64,000 nt of DNA from Sulfitobacter sp. M05. Lineage in GTDB: Bacteria; Pseudomonadota; Alphaproteobacteria; Rhodobacterales; Rhodobacteraceae. The stretch is taken from assembly GCF_029285175.1 (NCBI RefSeq), contig NZ_JABEDH010000003.1, forward strand, positions 124,001 to 188,000, written 5' to 3'. The notes under the pieces were generated by a model, which saw only the letters and a program-made list of their open reading frames with translations, searched no databases and was not told where the DNA came from. Below are positions 25,355-36,895 of this stretch, piece by piece. Position 1 is the first letter of the stretch; each line of letters begins with the position of its first letter. The position numbers and the translations under genes were made by a program.

Positions 25355-26341
25355 ATGAACTCAAAGTTATTTACAACCGCCGCCGCATTGGCCTGTCTGG
25401 TGCTTGGCACCGCTGCGCAGTCAGAAACGCTGCGCCTGTCGCATCAATGGTCCAACAAGGATGTGCGCCATCAGGTCGCGCAAATCGTCGCTGATGAAGT
25501 TGCTGCGGCAGATGTTGATCTGGATATTCAGATTTTCGGTTCCAAGTCTTTGTTCAAGCCGCGCGAGCAATATCGCCCCCTCAGCCGCGGCCAGTTGGAT
25601 ATGACGGTGCTGCCGCTCAGTTATGCCGGCGGACAGCAACCCGCCTATAACCTGACTTTGATGCCGGGCATGGTGAAGAACCACGATCACGCCGCCCGTC
25701 TCAGTGCCTCGCCTTTCATGGAAGCACTTGAGGAAAAGATGGCGGATGATGACGTGATGGTGCTGGTCCACGGCTATCTGGCTGGTGGTTTTGTTGGCAA
25801 GGACAAGTGCATCACTGCACCGGAAGATGTGAAGGGGCTGCAAACCCGCGCGGCAGGCAAGGCGTTTGAGCAGATGCTGGCGGGGGCAGGGGCGTCGATT
25901 GCGTCTATGGCCTCTTCGGAAATCTATAACGCCATGCAGACCGGCGTTTTGACGGCAGCCAATACATCGTCTTCGTCTTTTGTGTCCTATCGGATTTACG
26001 AACAGGTCAAATGCTATACCCCGGCGGGCGATGTGGCTTTGTGGTTCATGTACCAGCCTTTGTTGATGAATAAATCCACCTTTGACGGTTTGAACGCGGG
26101 TCAGCAAAAGGCGCTGCTGGATGCGTCGGCCAAGGCCGAGGCTTTCTATCTCGAAGAAGCCAAGAAACAGGATGCGGCATCGGAAAAAGTGTTCCGCGAC
26201 GCCGGTGTCGAGATTGCACAGATGTCGAGCGAAGATTTTGATGCTTGGCGTGCCTTGGCACAGGAAACCTCTTACAAGGCCTTTGTGGCCGATGTGCCGG
26301 ACGGTCAAAAGCTTCTCGATATGGCGCTGGCCGTCGAGTAA
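25355..26341 (+). CDS. matP: TRAP transporter periplasmic binding protein (malonate, DctP/MatP type)
   Basis: A 328-residue periplasmic solute-binding protein with a signal peptide (hydrophobic to about residue 20, cleavage near AAQS-ET). The DctP-family arginine is in LQTRAAGKAFEQML, the residue that salt-bridges a substrate carboxylate. The strong ribosome binding site GGGAGGGAG precedes the ATG. Because malonyl-CoA synthetase and decarboxylase follow, the substrate is most likely malonate. A strong hairpin follows the stop codon. Confidence 0.88.
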   Translation: MNSKLFTTAAALACLVLGTAAQSETLRLSHQWSNKDVRHQVAQIVADEVAAADVDLDIQIFGSKSLFKPREQYRPLSRGQLDMTVLPLSYAGGQQPAYNLTLMPGMVKNHDHAARLSASPFMEALEEKMADDDVMVLVHGYLAGGFVGKDKCITAPEDVKGLQTRAAGKAFEQMLAGAGASIASMASSEIYNAMQTGVLTAANTSSSSFVSYRIYEQVKCYTPAGDVALWFMYQPLLMNKSTFDGLNAGQQKALLDASAKAEAFYLEEAKKQDAASEKVFRDAGVEIAQMSSEDFDAWRALAQETSYKAFVADVPDGQKLLDMALAVE

Positions 26342-26350
26342 CCCACATGC

Positions 26351-26380
26351 GGAAGGCCGCCGGGTTGCGCGCGGCCTTCC
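26351..26380 (+). other. Intercistronic hairpin after the binding-protein gene
   Basis: A perfect 10-bp stem GGAAGGCCGC (26351-26360) with GCGGCCTTCC (26371-26380), loop 10 nt, and no T-run. Located between the binding-protein and permease genes, it probably stabilises the upstream mRNA 3' end or partially attenuates transcription, keeping the binding protein in excess over the permease. Confidence 0.7.
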
Positions 26381-26413
26381 AACTTTGCTCCTCAAACCTC
26401 CAAGGAATTGATT

Positions 26414-26962
26414 ATGGCGGGCTCAAGCTCGGCTGTTGCAGCGCATACAGGTAACAACCTGTTTCTGCGTTTTGTGGCTGCCCTTTCTACGGTTGCCGGA
26501 TGGTGTTCTGCCGCGATGATCGTGGCGGCGGTGGCGATCACTTGTCAGATGATCTTTGTGCGCTTTGTGCTGAACGGATCGACCGTCTGGCAAACCGAAG
26601 CGGTGATTTATCTGGCCATTGGTGCCACGCTGATCGGGCTGCCTTATGTGCAGCGGTTGCGCGGTCATGTGAATGTGGATCTGATCCCGCTGATGCTGGG
26701 CAAGCGGGCGCGTTTTGCGATGGCGCTGGGCACCCTGTCTTTGTCGATTGCCATGGTCGCTATTATGCTTTGGTACGGATTTGAATTCTGGCACGTGACG
26801 TTTGAGCGGAATTGGAAATCGGATACGGTTTGGGGGGTGCGTCTGTGGATCCCCTATTTGGCGATGCCTGTGGGCTTTGGTCTGTTTCTGTTACAACTGA
26901 TTGCAGATTTGGTGGCGGTGATTTTGAAAATCGACGCGCCCTTTGGTCTGGAGGATACATAA
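26414..26962 (+). CDS. matQ: TRAP transporter small permease (DctQ/MatQ type)
   Basis: A 182-residue inner-membrane protein with four membrane helices (about 30-52, 64-85, 103-126, 145-168), the DctQ hallmark. The start at ATG 26414 has AAGGA nine bases upstream; a TTG six bases earlier is less likely. The stop overlaps the large permease ATG by one base (TAATG), so both permease subunits are coupled in translation. Confidence 0.88.
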   Translation: MAGSSSAVAAHTGNNLFLRFVAALSTVAGWCSAAMIVAAVAITCQMIFVRFVLNGSTVWQTEAVIYLAIGATLIGLPYVQRLRGHVNVDLIPLMLGKRARFAMALGTLSLSIAMVAIMLWYGFEFWHVTFERNWKSDTVWGVRLWIPYLAMPVGFGLFLLQLIADLVAVILKIDAPFGLEDT

Positions 26963-28278
26963 TGGATCCGCTTACGCTTGGCGGTATTGTCGCCCTCGCC
27001 ACTATTCTTGTGCTGTTTTCCGGCGTGTCGGTGGCCCTTGGCCTGTTGATCGTCTCTACGGGTTTTCTGATGATCTTCGACGGGATGCGCTCGCTTGAGC
27101 TGCTGCCGGAAATCCTGTTTGGCAAGCTGGATAATTTTGCCCTCCTTTCGATCCCGATGTTTATCATCATGGGTTCTTCCATCGCCTCGACCCGTGCCGG
27201 TGCGGACCTGTACGAAGCTCTTGAGCGCTGGTTGACGCGGGTGCCCGGCGGGCTTGTTATCTCCAACCTCGGGGCATGTGCGCTGTTTGCTGCCATGTCC
27301 GGCTCCAGCCCGGCCACCTGTGCGGCGATTGGCAAGATGGGCATCCCCGAGATGCGCAAGCGCGGTTACCCTGATGGCGTGGCAGCGGGGTCTATCGCAG
27401 CGGGTGGTACGCTTGGCATCCTCATACCGCCCTCGGTGACGATGATCGTTTACGGCATTGCAACCGAAACCTCGATCGGGCGGCTGTTCCTTGCGGGTGT
27501 CATACCGGGGCTGATGTTGGTGACCTTGTTCATGGCGTGGTCGCTTTATGCCACATGGCGGTCTGGCGATCAGAAGCTGCTGAACTCAGCCAGCTATACA
27601 TGGAAAGAGAAATTCGAAATCCTGCCGCGGGTGCTGCCGTTTTTGCTGATCATCATCGGTGTGCTTTATGCGATGTACGGCGGTGTCGCCACGCCCAGCG
27701 AGACCGCAGCTGTGGGCGCGCTGTTGTGCCTGATCATCGCGATGGTGATTTACAAACTGTGGAACCCGCGTGACCTGTGGGTGGTCCTGCGCGACAGTAC
27801 CAAAGAAAGCGTGATGATCCTGTTCATCATCGCGGCTGCGGGTGTGTTTTCTTATATGCTGTCCAGCCTCTATATCACGCAATCCATTGCAAACTGGATC
27901 GGCACGCTGGATGTGAATCCTTGGATACTGATGGCGGCGGTGAATGTATTTTTGCTGATTGCTGGGTTCTTTCTGCCGCCCGTTGCGGTGATCCTGATGG
28001 CGGCACCGATCTTGTTGCCGATCATCACCACCGCCGGGTTTGATCCGATCTGGTTTGCGGTCGTATTGACGATCAATATGGAAATTGGCCTGATCTCGCC
28101 GCCGGTTGGCCTGAACCTTTACGTCATTAACGGCATCGCGCCGGACATTTCGCTGAAAACGATCCTGACCGGTTCCTTGCCCTTTGTCGGGTGCATGGTT
28201 CTGGCAATTGTCCTGTTGTGCCTGTTTCCCGGCCTTGCCACATGGTTGCCGGACGCTGTGATGGGGGCCGCATTGTGA
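26962..28278 (+). CDS. matM: TRAP transporter large permease (DctM/MatM type)
   Basis: A 438-residue membrane protein with about 12 hydrophobic segments, the sodium-coupled transport channel of TRAP systems. Family landmarks include MSGSSPATCAAIGKMGIPEM, AAGGTLGILIPPSV and a second half with LMAAPILLPI and GLISPPVGLNLY. It overlaps the small permease gene by one base, and its stop overlaps the GTG start of the decarboxylase gene by four bases. Malonate specificity is inferred from the operon. Confidence 0.92.
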   Translation: MDPLTLGGIVALATILVLFSGVSVALGLLIVSTGFLMIFDGMRSLELLPEILFGKLDNFALLSIPMFIIMGSSIASTRAGADLYEALERWLTRVPGGLVISNLGACALFAAMSGSSPATCAAIGKMGIPEMRKRGYPDGVAAGSIAAGGTLGILIPPSVTMIVYGIATETSIGRLFLAGVIPGLMLVTLFMAWSLYATWRSGDQKLLNSASYTWKEKFEILPRVLPFLLIIIGVLYAMYGGVATPSETAAVGALLCLIIAMVIYKLWNPRDLWVVLRDSTKESVMILFIIAAAGVFSYMLSSLYITQSIANWIGTLDVNPWILMAAVNVFLLIAGFFLPPVAVILMAAPILLPIITTAGFDPIWFAVVLTINMEIGLISPPVGLNLYVINGIAPDISLKTILTGSLPFVGCMVLAIVLLCLFPGLATWLPDAVMGAAL

Positions 28279-29519
28279 GTTTCTTTGGCGGGTTGATCTC
28301 AACCGTATTTGAAAAGCGTCATCGCGGGGCACTGTCCGAAGATGCGGCAGGGCGCGATACGCCGGCGCTGGCCCGTGATCTTTTGGGGAGTAGAAGCGAG
28401 GTGTCGGGGGGCACCTTAGCGCGGCTGATCCTTGACCGTTATGCCTTGATGCCGGCGGATGAAAAGCCCGCGTTTTTCGCCTATATGACAGAGGGGCTTG
28501 AGATTGACGCCGAGGCGGTGATCAAGACTTTGAAGTCCTATCGCGAAGCACCAAGCAAACAAAGCTATCGTGCCTTTGCCGCGGCAAGCGAGCCAAGACG
28601 GCAAGAGCTGATCCGGCGCTTGAATCAGGTGCCCGGTGCCACGGCAAGACTGGTAAAGATGCGTCAGGACTTGCTGGAATTGCTGCGGGACAACCCGTCG
28701 CTCGAACCGCTTGATGTCGATTTCCAACATCTGTTCTCCTCATGGTTCAACCGGGGCTTTCTGGTGCTGCACCCGATCAACTGGTGCAGTCCGGCGGACA
28801 TCCTTGAGAAAATCATCGCCTATGAGGCAGTGCATGCCATCGACAGCTGGGACGACCTGCGCCGCCGGTTGCAGCCGCAAGACCGGCGCTGTTTCGGGTT
28901 TTTCCATCCCGCGATGGCTGGGGAGCCGCTGATCTTCGTCGAGGTGGCCCTGACCAAGGGCATACCGAATTCGGTTCAGGGCCTGCTGGCAGACGAACGC
29001 GAGGCGATTGACCCGGAGGAGGCGGATACGGCGGTGTTCTATTCCATTTCCAACTGTCAGGCGGGGCTGGCCGGTATTTCTTTTGGCAGTTCATTGATCA
29101 AACAGGTGGCGGCGGATCTGTCGCGTGAGCTTCCGACGTTAAAGAACTTTGTAACGCTCTCGCCGATCCCGGGTTTGAACAAATGGCTGGCAACATCACA
29201 ACTGCCTGCCGCGACAGAAGACAACCGGCGGGCATTGGCGGCGCACTACCTGCTTGAGGCAAAGCGCCCCGACGGGATGCCCGTTGATCCGGTGGCGCGG
29301 TTCCATCTGGGCAATGGTGCAGCCTTACATGCGGTTCACGCCGGGGCGGATACATCGCAAAACGGTGTCGCCCAATCTGGTGGTGCAATGGTGAATTACC
29401 TTTATGATCTCGCACAAATCACGTTTAACCACGAACGCTTTGTGACGGAAAAGACGGTCACCGCCTCGCCAGAGGTCCGTGCATTGAGCGCGAAAATAGA
29501 ACTAAGGGCTGAAGGATAA
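28275..29519 (+). CDS. matA: Malonyl-CoA decarboxylase
   Basis: A 414-residue malonyl-CoA decarboxylase that yields acetyl-CoA and CO2. An N-terminal helical domain (about 1-150) and a catalytic GNAT-like domain follow; visible family segments are FLVLHPINWCSPADILEK, RRCFGFFHPAM, EPLIFVEVALT, FYSISNCQAGLAGISFG, HYLLEAKR and FHLGNGA. The start at GTG 28275 overlaps the permease stop. With matB downstream it completes malonate catabolism: uptake, CoA activation, decarboxylation. Confidence 0.94.
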   Translation: MSFFGGLISTVFEKRHRGALSEDAAGRDTPALARDLLGSRSEVSGGTLARLILDRYALMPADEKPAFFAYMTEGLEIDAEAVIKTLKSYREAPSKQSYRAFAAASEPRRQELIRRLNQVPGATARLVKMRQDLLELLRDNPSLEPLDVDFQHLFSSWFNRGFLVLHPINWCSPADILEKIIAYEAVHAIDSWDDLRRRLQPQDRRCFGFFHPAMAGEPLIFVEVALTKGIPNSVQGLLADEREAIDPEEADTAVFYSISNCQAGLAGISFGSSLIKQVAADLSRELPTLKNFVTLSPIPGLNKWLATSQLPAATEDNRRALAAHYLLEAKRPDGMPVDPVARFHLGNGAALHAVHAGADTSQNGVAQSGGAMVNYLYDLAQITFNHERFVTEKTVTASPEVRALSAKIELRAEG

Positions 29520-29524
29520 CAGCA

Positions 29525-31039
29525 ATGGCGAACCCGCTTTTTGATACGCTTTTTGGAAAGCATGACGGCAATGACGCCGTGTTCCTGCATTTACCGGATG
29601 GGCGCACGATAACCTATGCGGCCTTCCTGAAAATGACGGCGCAATATGCGGGGTTGCTCTGTGCGCTTGGGTTGAAACCCGGGGATCGCCTTGCTGTGCA
29701 GGTCGCCAAATCGCCACAAGCGCTGGCGGTTTATGCGGCCTGTGCGCAGGCGGGGATTGTCTTCCTGCCGCTGAACACGGCCTACACGGCTGATGAAGTG
29801 TCGTACTTTGTCGAAAATAGCGGGGCCGGTGTGTTGCTTTGTGATCCCGCCAAGGCCGCAGCGCTTGAACCTGTTGCGGTCGCCTGTGGGGCGGTATTGG
29901 AAACCCTGAGCGGGGAGGACAGCGGAACCTTTCGAGATAAGGCAGCCGAGATGCCGTCCGCATTTCATACGGTAGCGCGCAGCGGTGAGGATTTGGCCGC
30001 CTTCCTTTATACTTCTGGCACAACCGGGCGCTCCAAGGGGGCGATGCTGACCCAGAACAACCTGTTGTCCAACGCGCAGGTTTTGGTCGAAGAGTGGCGC
30101 TTTACCTCTGAGGATGTGCTGCTACATGCCTTGCCGATTTTTCATACGCATGGGTTGTTTGTCGCGTCGAACATCACCTTGCTGGCGGGCGGGCAGATGA
30201 TCTTTCTGCCGAACTTCCAGCTGGACGAGGTTATCGCGCAACTGCCTAAAGCCACAACAATGATGGGGGTGCCAACTTTTTACACCCGCCTGCTGGGGGA
30301 CTCAGGGTTTACCAAGGATTTGGTTCAGCACATGCGCCTGTTCGTGTCGGGCAGTGCGCCGCTTTTGGCGGAAACGCATGTCCAGTTTGAAAACCGCACC
30401 GGCCAGCGCATTCTTGAACGCTACGGGATGACCGAGACCAATATGAACACCTCCAACCCTTATGAGGGTGAACGGCGGGCAGGGACCGTCGGTTTTGCTT
30501 TGCCCGGTGTCGAGGTGAAAATCACTGACAGTAAGACCGGTGAAACCTTACCGCAGGGCGAGATCGGCGAAATCGAGGTGCGTGGGCCGAATGTATTCAA
30601 AGGCTATTGGCAGATGCCGGAAAAGACCGCTGAAGAGCTGCGCGAGGATGGGTTCTTTATCACGGGTGATCTAGGGCAGGTGGATGCGGACGGTTACATC
30701 AGCATCGTGGGACGCAACAAGGATTTGATCATTTCAGGGGGCTACAACATCTACCCCAAGGAAATTGAGCTGTTGCTGGACGAGGCCGAGAACGTGCTGG
30801 AGAGCGCCGTGATCGGTGTTCCGCATCCGGATTTTGGTGAATGCGTCGTCGGGATCCTTGTGGCGCAGGGTGACACCGCGCCGGATCTGGAGGCGATCGG
30901 GGCCAGCCTTGGCACGGTTCTGGCGCGTTTCAAACAGCCCAAACGCCTGATCGTCTTGCCCGAGTTGCCGCGCAACACGATGGGCAAGGTCCAGAAAAAG
31001 GCACTGCGGGATCAGTTCGCGGATTTGTTTTCCGTCTAG
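29525..31039 (+). CDS. matB: Malonyl-CoA synthetase (malonate-CoA ligase)
   Basis: A 504-residue ANL-superfamily acyl-CoA synthetase. The adenylate-forming P-loop is YTSGTTGRSKGAM (about 160-172), A5 is ERYGMTETNM, A7 is ITGDLGQVD, A8 is IVGRNKDLIISGGYNIYP and the catalytic A10 lysine is in NTMGKVQK. The MatB identity rests on the neighbouring malonyl-CoA decarboxylase and on overall similarity to MatB; methylmalonate may also be used. It begins 5 bp after the decarboxylase stop. Confidence 0.93.
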   Translation: MANPLFDTLFGKHDGNDAVFLHLPDGRTITYAAFLKMTAQYAGLLCALGLKPGDRLAVQVAKSPQALAVYAACAQAGIVFLPLNTAYTADEVSYFVENSGAGVLLCDPAKAAALEPVAVACGAVLETLSGEDSGTFRDKAAEMPSAFHTVARSGEDLAAFLYTSGTTGRSKGAMLTQNNLLSNAQVLVEEWRFTSEDVLLHALPIFHTHGLFVASNITLLAGGQMIFLPNFQLDEVIAQLPKATTMMGVPTFYTRLLGDSGFTKDLVQHMRLFVSGSAPLLAETHVQFENRTGQRILERYGMTETNMNTSNPYEGERRAGTVGFALPGVEVKITDSKTGETLPQGEIGEIEVRGPNVFKGYWQMPEKTAEELREDGFFITGDLGQVDADGYISIVGRNKDLIISGGYNIYPKEIELLLDEAENVLESAVIGVPHPDFGECVVGILVAQGDTAPDLEAIGASLGTVLARFKQPKRLIVLPELPRNTMGKVQKKALRDQFADLFSV

Positions 31040-31413
31040 ATGGCGTTCTACGACTAAAGTCGCATTCACGGGCGCGCGTGGAGGGATTTCAAGGGAGAAA
31101 CCGACTGCTGGTGCCGCGTTTGCGGCAGAGTGGAACAGGTAATTTTTTGGAAAACCCGGCGACAAGTAGTTGAGAATCGTATTAACGTCCCCCGAACACC
31201 GGGCTTATTGCGGCGATTGACCGGTGTGAAAATTAATGGACCGGCAAGGGAAAATTAATTTTCAGGGGGACACATTGGCGCACGTTACTGTGTTGCGGCC
31301 TTTGGAGCGCTCTGTTACATCGCCACTGATTTAGACGTCTTGATCCGATTCAAGCCGCGCCAACTAACCGGTGACGCGACCTGTTCGCATATCCGATTTG
31401 ACAGAATGAGAGG
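31040..31413. promoter_or_regulatory. Upstream region of the F1 ATPase operon
   Basis: A 374-bp stretch without a convincing gene. It holds a small hairpin (TGCCGC-GTTT-GCGGCA, 31112-31127) after matB, and two copies of GAAAATTAAT (31228-31237 and 31250-31259) spaced 22 bp apart. The second copy lies within a 14-bp palindrome (31250-31263). The atp operon promoter must be in this region, but I cannot assign clear -35/-10 boxes. Confidence 0.5.
31228..31263. repeat. Tandem GAAAATTAAT motif, 22-bp period, one copy palindromic
   Basis: GAAAATTAAT occurs at 31228 and again at 31250. The second is part of the perfect palindrome GAAAATTAATTTTC. The 22-bp spacing equals about two helical turns, as expected for cooperative binding on one DNA face. 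Confidence 0.6.
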
Positions 31414-31980
31414 ATGGACGTGTCCGAAACAGCTTCGATCTCCACCGGCATTGCACAGCGTTACGCTTCCGCTGTGTTTGATATCGCCAAAGAAGGCGCA
31501 AAGATCAAAGCGATTGAAGCCGATCTTGACGCCTTGCAGGCCGCAATGTCGGACAGCGATGATTTTCGCAACCTGATCCAATCGCCTATCTACACCCGCT
31601 CAGAGCAGGGTGACGCCATCGCAGCATTGGCGAAAAAGATGAAGATTTCCCCAACGATGACGAACACATTGGCGCTGATGGCGTCCAAGCGTCGTCTTTT
31701 CGTGCTGCCCCAGTTGATTAAGACCCTGCGTGAAGCAATTGCAGAAGACAAAGGCGAAGTGACCGCCGAAGTGACTTCTGCCAAGGCTTTGACCAAGGCT
31801 CAATCAGACAAGCTCGCCAAATCTCTTAAAGCAAGCACCGGCAAAACCGTAACACTTGAAGCGACAGTTGATGATTCTCTCATCGGCGGTCTTATCGTCA
31901 AAGTGGGCTCCAAGATGATCGACACGTCGATCCGCTCGAAGCTCAATTCCCTCCAGAATGTAATGAAAGAGGTCGGATAA
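31414..31980 (+). CDS. atpH: ATP synthase F1 subunit delta
   Basis: A 188-residue peripheral-stalk subunit (OSCP/delta) linking F1 alpha subunits to the F0 b subunits. The N-terminal helical bundle begins at ISTGIAQRYASAVFDIAKEG. The C-terminal signature GKTVTLEATVDDSLIGGLIVKVG is diagnostic. The ATG at 31414 has GAGAGG just upstream; a GTG at 31420 is an alternative start. It is the first gene of atpHAGDC; its stop directly abuts atpA. Confidence 0.95.
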   Translation: MDVSETASISTGIAQRYASAVFDIAKEGAKIKAIEADLDALQAAMSDSDDFRNLIQSPIYTRSEQGDAIAALAKKMKISPTMTNTLALMASKRRLFVLPQLIKTLREAIAEDKGEVTAEVTSAKALTKAQSDKLAKSLKASTGKTVTLEATVDDSLIGGLIVKVGSKMIDTSIRSKLNSLQNVMKEVG

Positions 31981-33519
31981 ATGGGTATCCAAGCAGCAGA
32001 GATTTCTGCAATCCTGAAAGACCAGATCAAGAACTTCGGCCAAGAAGCCGAAGTTGCTGAAGTTGGTCGCGTATTGTCCGTTGGTGACGGTATTGCGCGC
32101 GTCTATGGTCTGGACAATGTTCAGGCCGGTGAGATGGTCGAATTCCCCGGTGGTATTCAGGGTATGGCCCTGAACCTCGAAGCGGACAACGTTGGTGTTG
32201 TTATCTTCGGTAACGACCGTGACATCAAAGAAGGTGACACAGTCAAGCGGACCAACTCTATCGTTGACGTTCCAGTCGGTGACGAGCTGCTGGGTCGCGT
32301 TGTAGACGGTTTGGGTAACCCAATTGACGGCAAAGGCCCTATCGGCGCGAAAAAGCGCGGTCTTGCCGAAGTTAAAGCGCCGGGCATCATCCCGCGTAAA
32401 TCCGTTCACGAGCCGATGGCCACAGGCCTCAAGTCCGTTGACGCGATGATCCCGATTGGCCGCGGCCAGCGCGAATTGATCATTGGTGACCGCCAGACCG
32501 GTAAAACGGCTGTTGCTTTGGACGCGATCCTGAACCAAGCACAGGTTAACGCTGCCGCTGGCGACGACGAGAGCAAGAAAATGTACTGTGTGTACGTTGC
32601 GATCGGTCAAAAGCGTTCCACTGTTGCCCAGCTGGTTAAAAAGCTCGAAGAGAGCGGCGCGATTGAATACTCCATCGTTGTTGCCTCAACCGCGTCCGAA
32701 CCTGCACCTATGCAGTTCCTTGCACCTTACTCTGCGACAGCGATGGCGGAACACTTCCGCGACAACGGCCGTCACGCATTGATCATCTATGATGACCTTT
32801 CAAAGCAGGCCGTATCTTATCGCCAAATGTCCTTGCTTCTGCGTCGCCCACCGGGCCGTGAAGCTTATCCTGGTGACGTTTTCTATCTTCACTCCCGTTT
32901 GCTTGAGCGTTCCGCCAAGCTGGGTGATGACGCCGGTAACGGGTCACTGACCGCTCTGCCGATCATCGAAACCCAAGGTGGTGACGTTTCCGCGTTTATT
33001 CCAACCAACGTGATTTCGATCACCGACGGTCAGATCTTCCTTGAAACGGAACTGTTCTATCAGGGCATCCGTCCAGCTGTGAACACCGGTCTGTCGGTCT
33101 CGCGTGTTGGTTCCTCCGCCCAGACGAAAGCGATGTCTTCTGTTGCCGGTCCGGTGAAACTGTCACTGGCTCAGTACCGCGAAATGGCTGCCTTTGCTCA
33201 GTTCGGTTCCGATCTGGACGCCGCGACACAGCAGTTGCTGAACCGTGGTGCCCGTCTGACAGAACTGATGAAACAGCCGCAGTACTCGCCGCTGTCCAAC
33301 GCCGAAATCGTTTGCGTTATCTACGCAGGCACCAAAGGCTATCTGGACAAGCTGCCGGTCAACGAAGTTGGCCGTTGGGAGCAGGGCCTGCTGGCGCATC
33401 TGCGCAGTAAGCACGACGATCTGCTGAAAGACATCACCAACAACGACCGCAAAGTTAAGGACGAGTTGGAAGATAAAATCAAAGCTGCGCTCGATTCATA
33501 CGCCGCTGACTTCGCTTAA
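31981..33519 (+). CDS. atpA: ATP synthase F1 subunit alpha
   Basis: A 512-residue regulatory/non-catalytic nucleotide-binding subunit of the F1 hexamer. The P-loop is [11 protein letters not shown] (about 169-179), and the arginine-finger region [14 protein letters not shown] is present. Full length, no anomalies. The ATG follows the atpH stop without a gap. Translation uses many GTT/GGT codons, typical of a strongly expressed gene. Confidence 0.98.
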   Translation: MGIQAAEISAILKDQIKNFGQEAEVAEVGRVLSVGDGIARVYGLDNVQAGEMVEFPGGIQGMALNLEADNVGVVIFGNDRDIKEGDTVKRTNSIVDVPVGDELLGRVVDGLGNPIDGKGPIGAKKRGLAEVKAPGIIPRKSVHEPMATGLKSVDAMIPIGRGQRELIIGDRQTGKTAVALDAILNQAQVNAAAGDDESKKMYCVYVAIGQKRSTVAQLVKKLEESGAIEYSIVVASTASEPAPMQFLAPYSATAMAEHFRDNGRHALIIYDDLSKQAVSYRQMSLLLRRPPGREAYPGDVFYLHSRLLERSAKLGDDAGNGSLTALPIIETQGGDVSAFIPTNVISITDGQIFLETELFYQGIRPAVNTGLSVSRVGSSAQTKAMSSVAGPVKLSLAQYREMAAFAQFGSDLDAATQQLLNRGARLTELMKQPQYSPLSNAEIVCVIYAGTKGYLDKLPVNEVGRWEQGLLAHLRSKHDDLLKDITNNDRKVKDELEDKIKAALDSYAADFA

Positions 33520-33533
33520 GGAGAGATAAGCCA

Positions 33534-35856
<2,323 letters not shown>

Positions 35857-35870
35857 GGGAGCTTTGAGCA

Positions 35871-36299
35871 ATGGCAGACACGATGCAATTCGATCTGGTG
35901 TCGCCTGAACGGCGGCTGGCCTCTCTTCAGGTCACATCCGTCCAGATCCCCGGTGCCGATGGCGACATGACGGCGATGGAGGGGCACGCCCCCACCATCA
36001 CCACCCTGCGTCCCGGTGTGTTGTCGGTCGATGGACCTGAAGGCACGTCAGACTATGTTGTGACCGGCGGCTTTGCCGAGATCACCGCAAAAGGTGTGTC
36101 GGTTCTGGCCGAACGGGCAGTGCCTAAGGGTGACATGACCCAAGCGCACCTTGACGAGATGATGGAAGAAGCCAGAACCATGTATTCGAACGCAAAGGAA
36201 GCTTTCGAAAACGAACCCGGTCCGGTCGATGACGCAGCAAAACTGTTGTCTGACATGGTTGCGATGGGTGATCACATGGGCCTGACTGCAAAGCAGTAA
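35871..36299 (+). CDS. atpC: ATP synthase F1 subunit epsilon
   Basis: A 142-residue epsilon subunit: an N-terminal beta-sandwich ([22 protein letters not shown] ... [11 protein letters not shown]) and a C-terminal helical part that can inhibit ATP hydrolysis. Last gene of the operon, followed by a strong terminator. F0 genes (atpIBEF) are absent, as usual for this group, where F0 is encoded elsewhere. Confidence 0.96.
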   Translation: MADTMQFDLVSPERRLASLQVTSVQIPGADGDMTAMEGHAPTITTLRPGVLSVDGPEGTSDYVVTGGFAEITAKGVSVLAERAVPKGDMTQAHLDEMMEEARTMYSNAKEAFENEPGPVDDAAKLLSDMVAMGDHMGLTAKQ

Positions 36300-36325
36300 G
36301 CGGCTCTTGCCTCTAACAATTTCAG

Positions 36326-36355
36326 AAGGCCCTGCATTGCGCAGGGCCTTTTTTT
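36326..36355 (+). terminator. Rho-independent terminator of the atp operon
   Basis: A 10-bp perfect stem AAGGCCCTGC / GCAGGGCCTT (36326-36335 and 36341-36350), a 5-nt loop, then a run of T. It is 26 bp after the atpC stop. Confidence 0.92.
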
Positions 36356-36452
36356 CTTTGGCCATCCGGTCTCTGCCGTCCTTTTGTCCCAGTCTTGCCG
36401 CGCTTGTACGATAGGTTTGCCGTGATGATGCAAGGAACAGCGGGGCCGCGAG

Positions 36453-36812
36453 ATGCAAAAACTGGTTTTAACGATTGCCCTCACTTTGCCGGCTGGCGCT
36501 GGGGCCCAGCCCTATAGCCACAGCATGGCGGATTGCGCCGCTGTGTATCAGAATGCCGCACAATGGGTTAGGACCGACGAGAGCGCCGACAAGCTCATGC
36601 ACGCCGCCATTCAGTGGGCAGCGGCCGCTGTGGTGCAGTCCCGGGTGGAAGGGGTCTCTGACGGCAGCAAGGCGGTCTGGCAGAGGATCGACAGTAAGAC
36701 CGAAGCTTGGGAGGCCAAGGGCGGGGCGGTGTTTTTCTCACAGGAGTTTCGCGACTGGACCCGCTATTGCCGCAGCTTTGCCAAGGCCCGTGGTGTGTCC
36801 ATCAAGCGCTGA
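36453..36812 (+). CDS. Hypothetical periplasmic protein (119 aa)
   Basis: A 119-residue protein with a signal peptide (LVLTIALTLPAGAGAQ, cleavage near residue 18). The mature part is helical with two cysteines (Cys28 and Cys107) that could pair, and repeated Trp residues. I do not recognise the family. Nothing in its neighbours (atpC upstream, H-type lectin downstream) defines a role. Confidence 0.65.
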   Translation: MQKLVLTIALTLPAGAGAQPYSHSMADCAAVYQNAAQWVRTDESADKLMHAAIQWAAAAVVQSRVEGVSDGSKAVWQRIDSKTEAWEAKGGAVFFSQEFRDWTRYCRSFAKARGVSIKR

Positions 36813-36895
36813 ACTTGACGTCCGGCACCCCTTTAAGCCCGCTGCCGCCTTCGCTATCTTGCTGAGATGTATTCAGTTAGTCAGGCACCACAAAA

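Noticed and set aside
31165..31190. CtrA site (TTAA-N7-TTAA) in the atp upstream region
   Set aside because: The nearest match has a mismatched half-site and N8 spacing, so it is not a convincing CtrA box.
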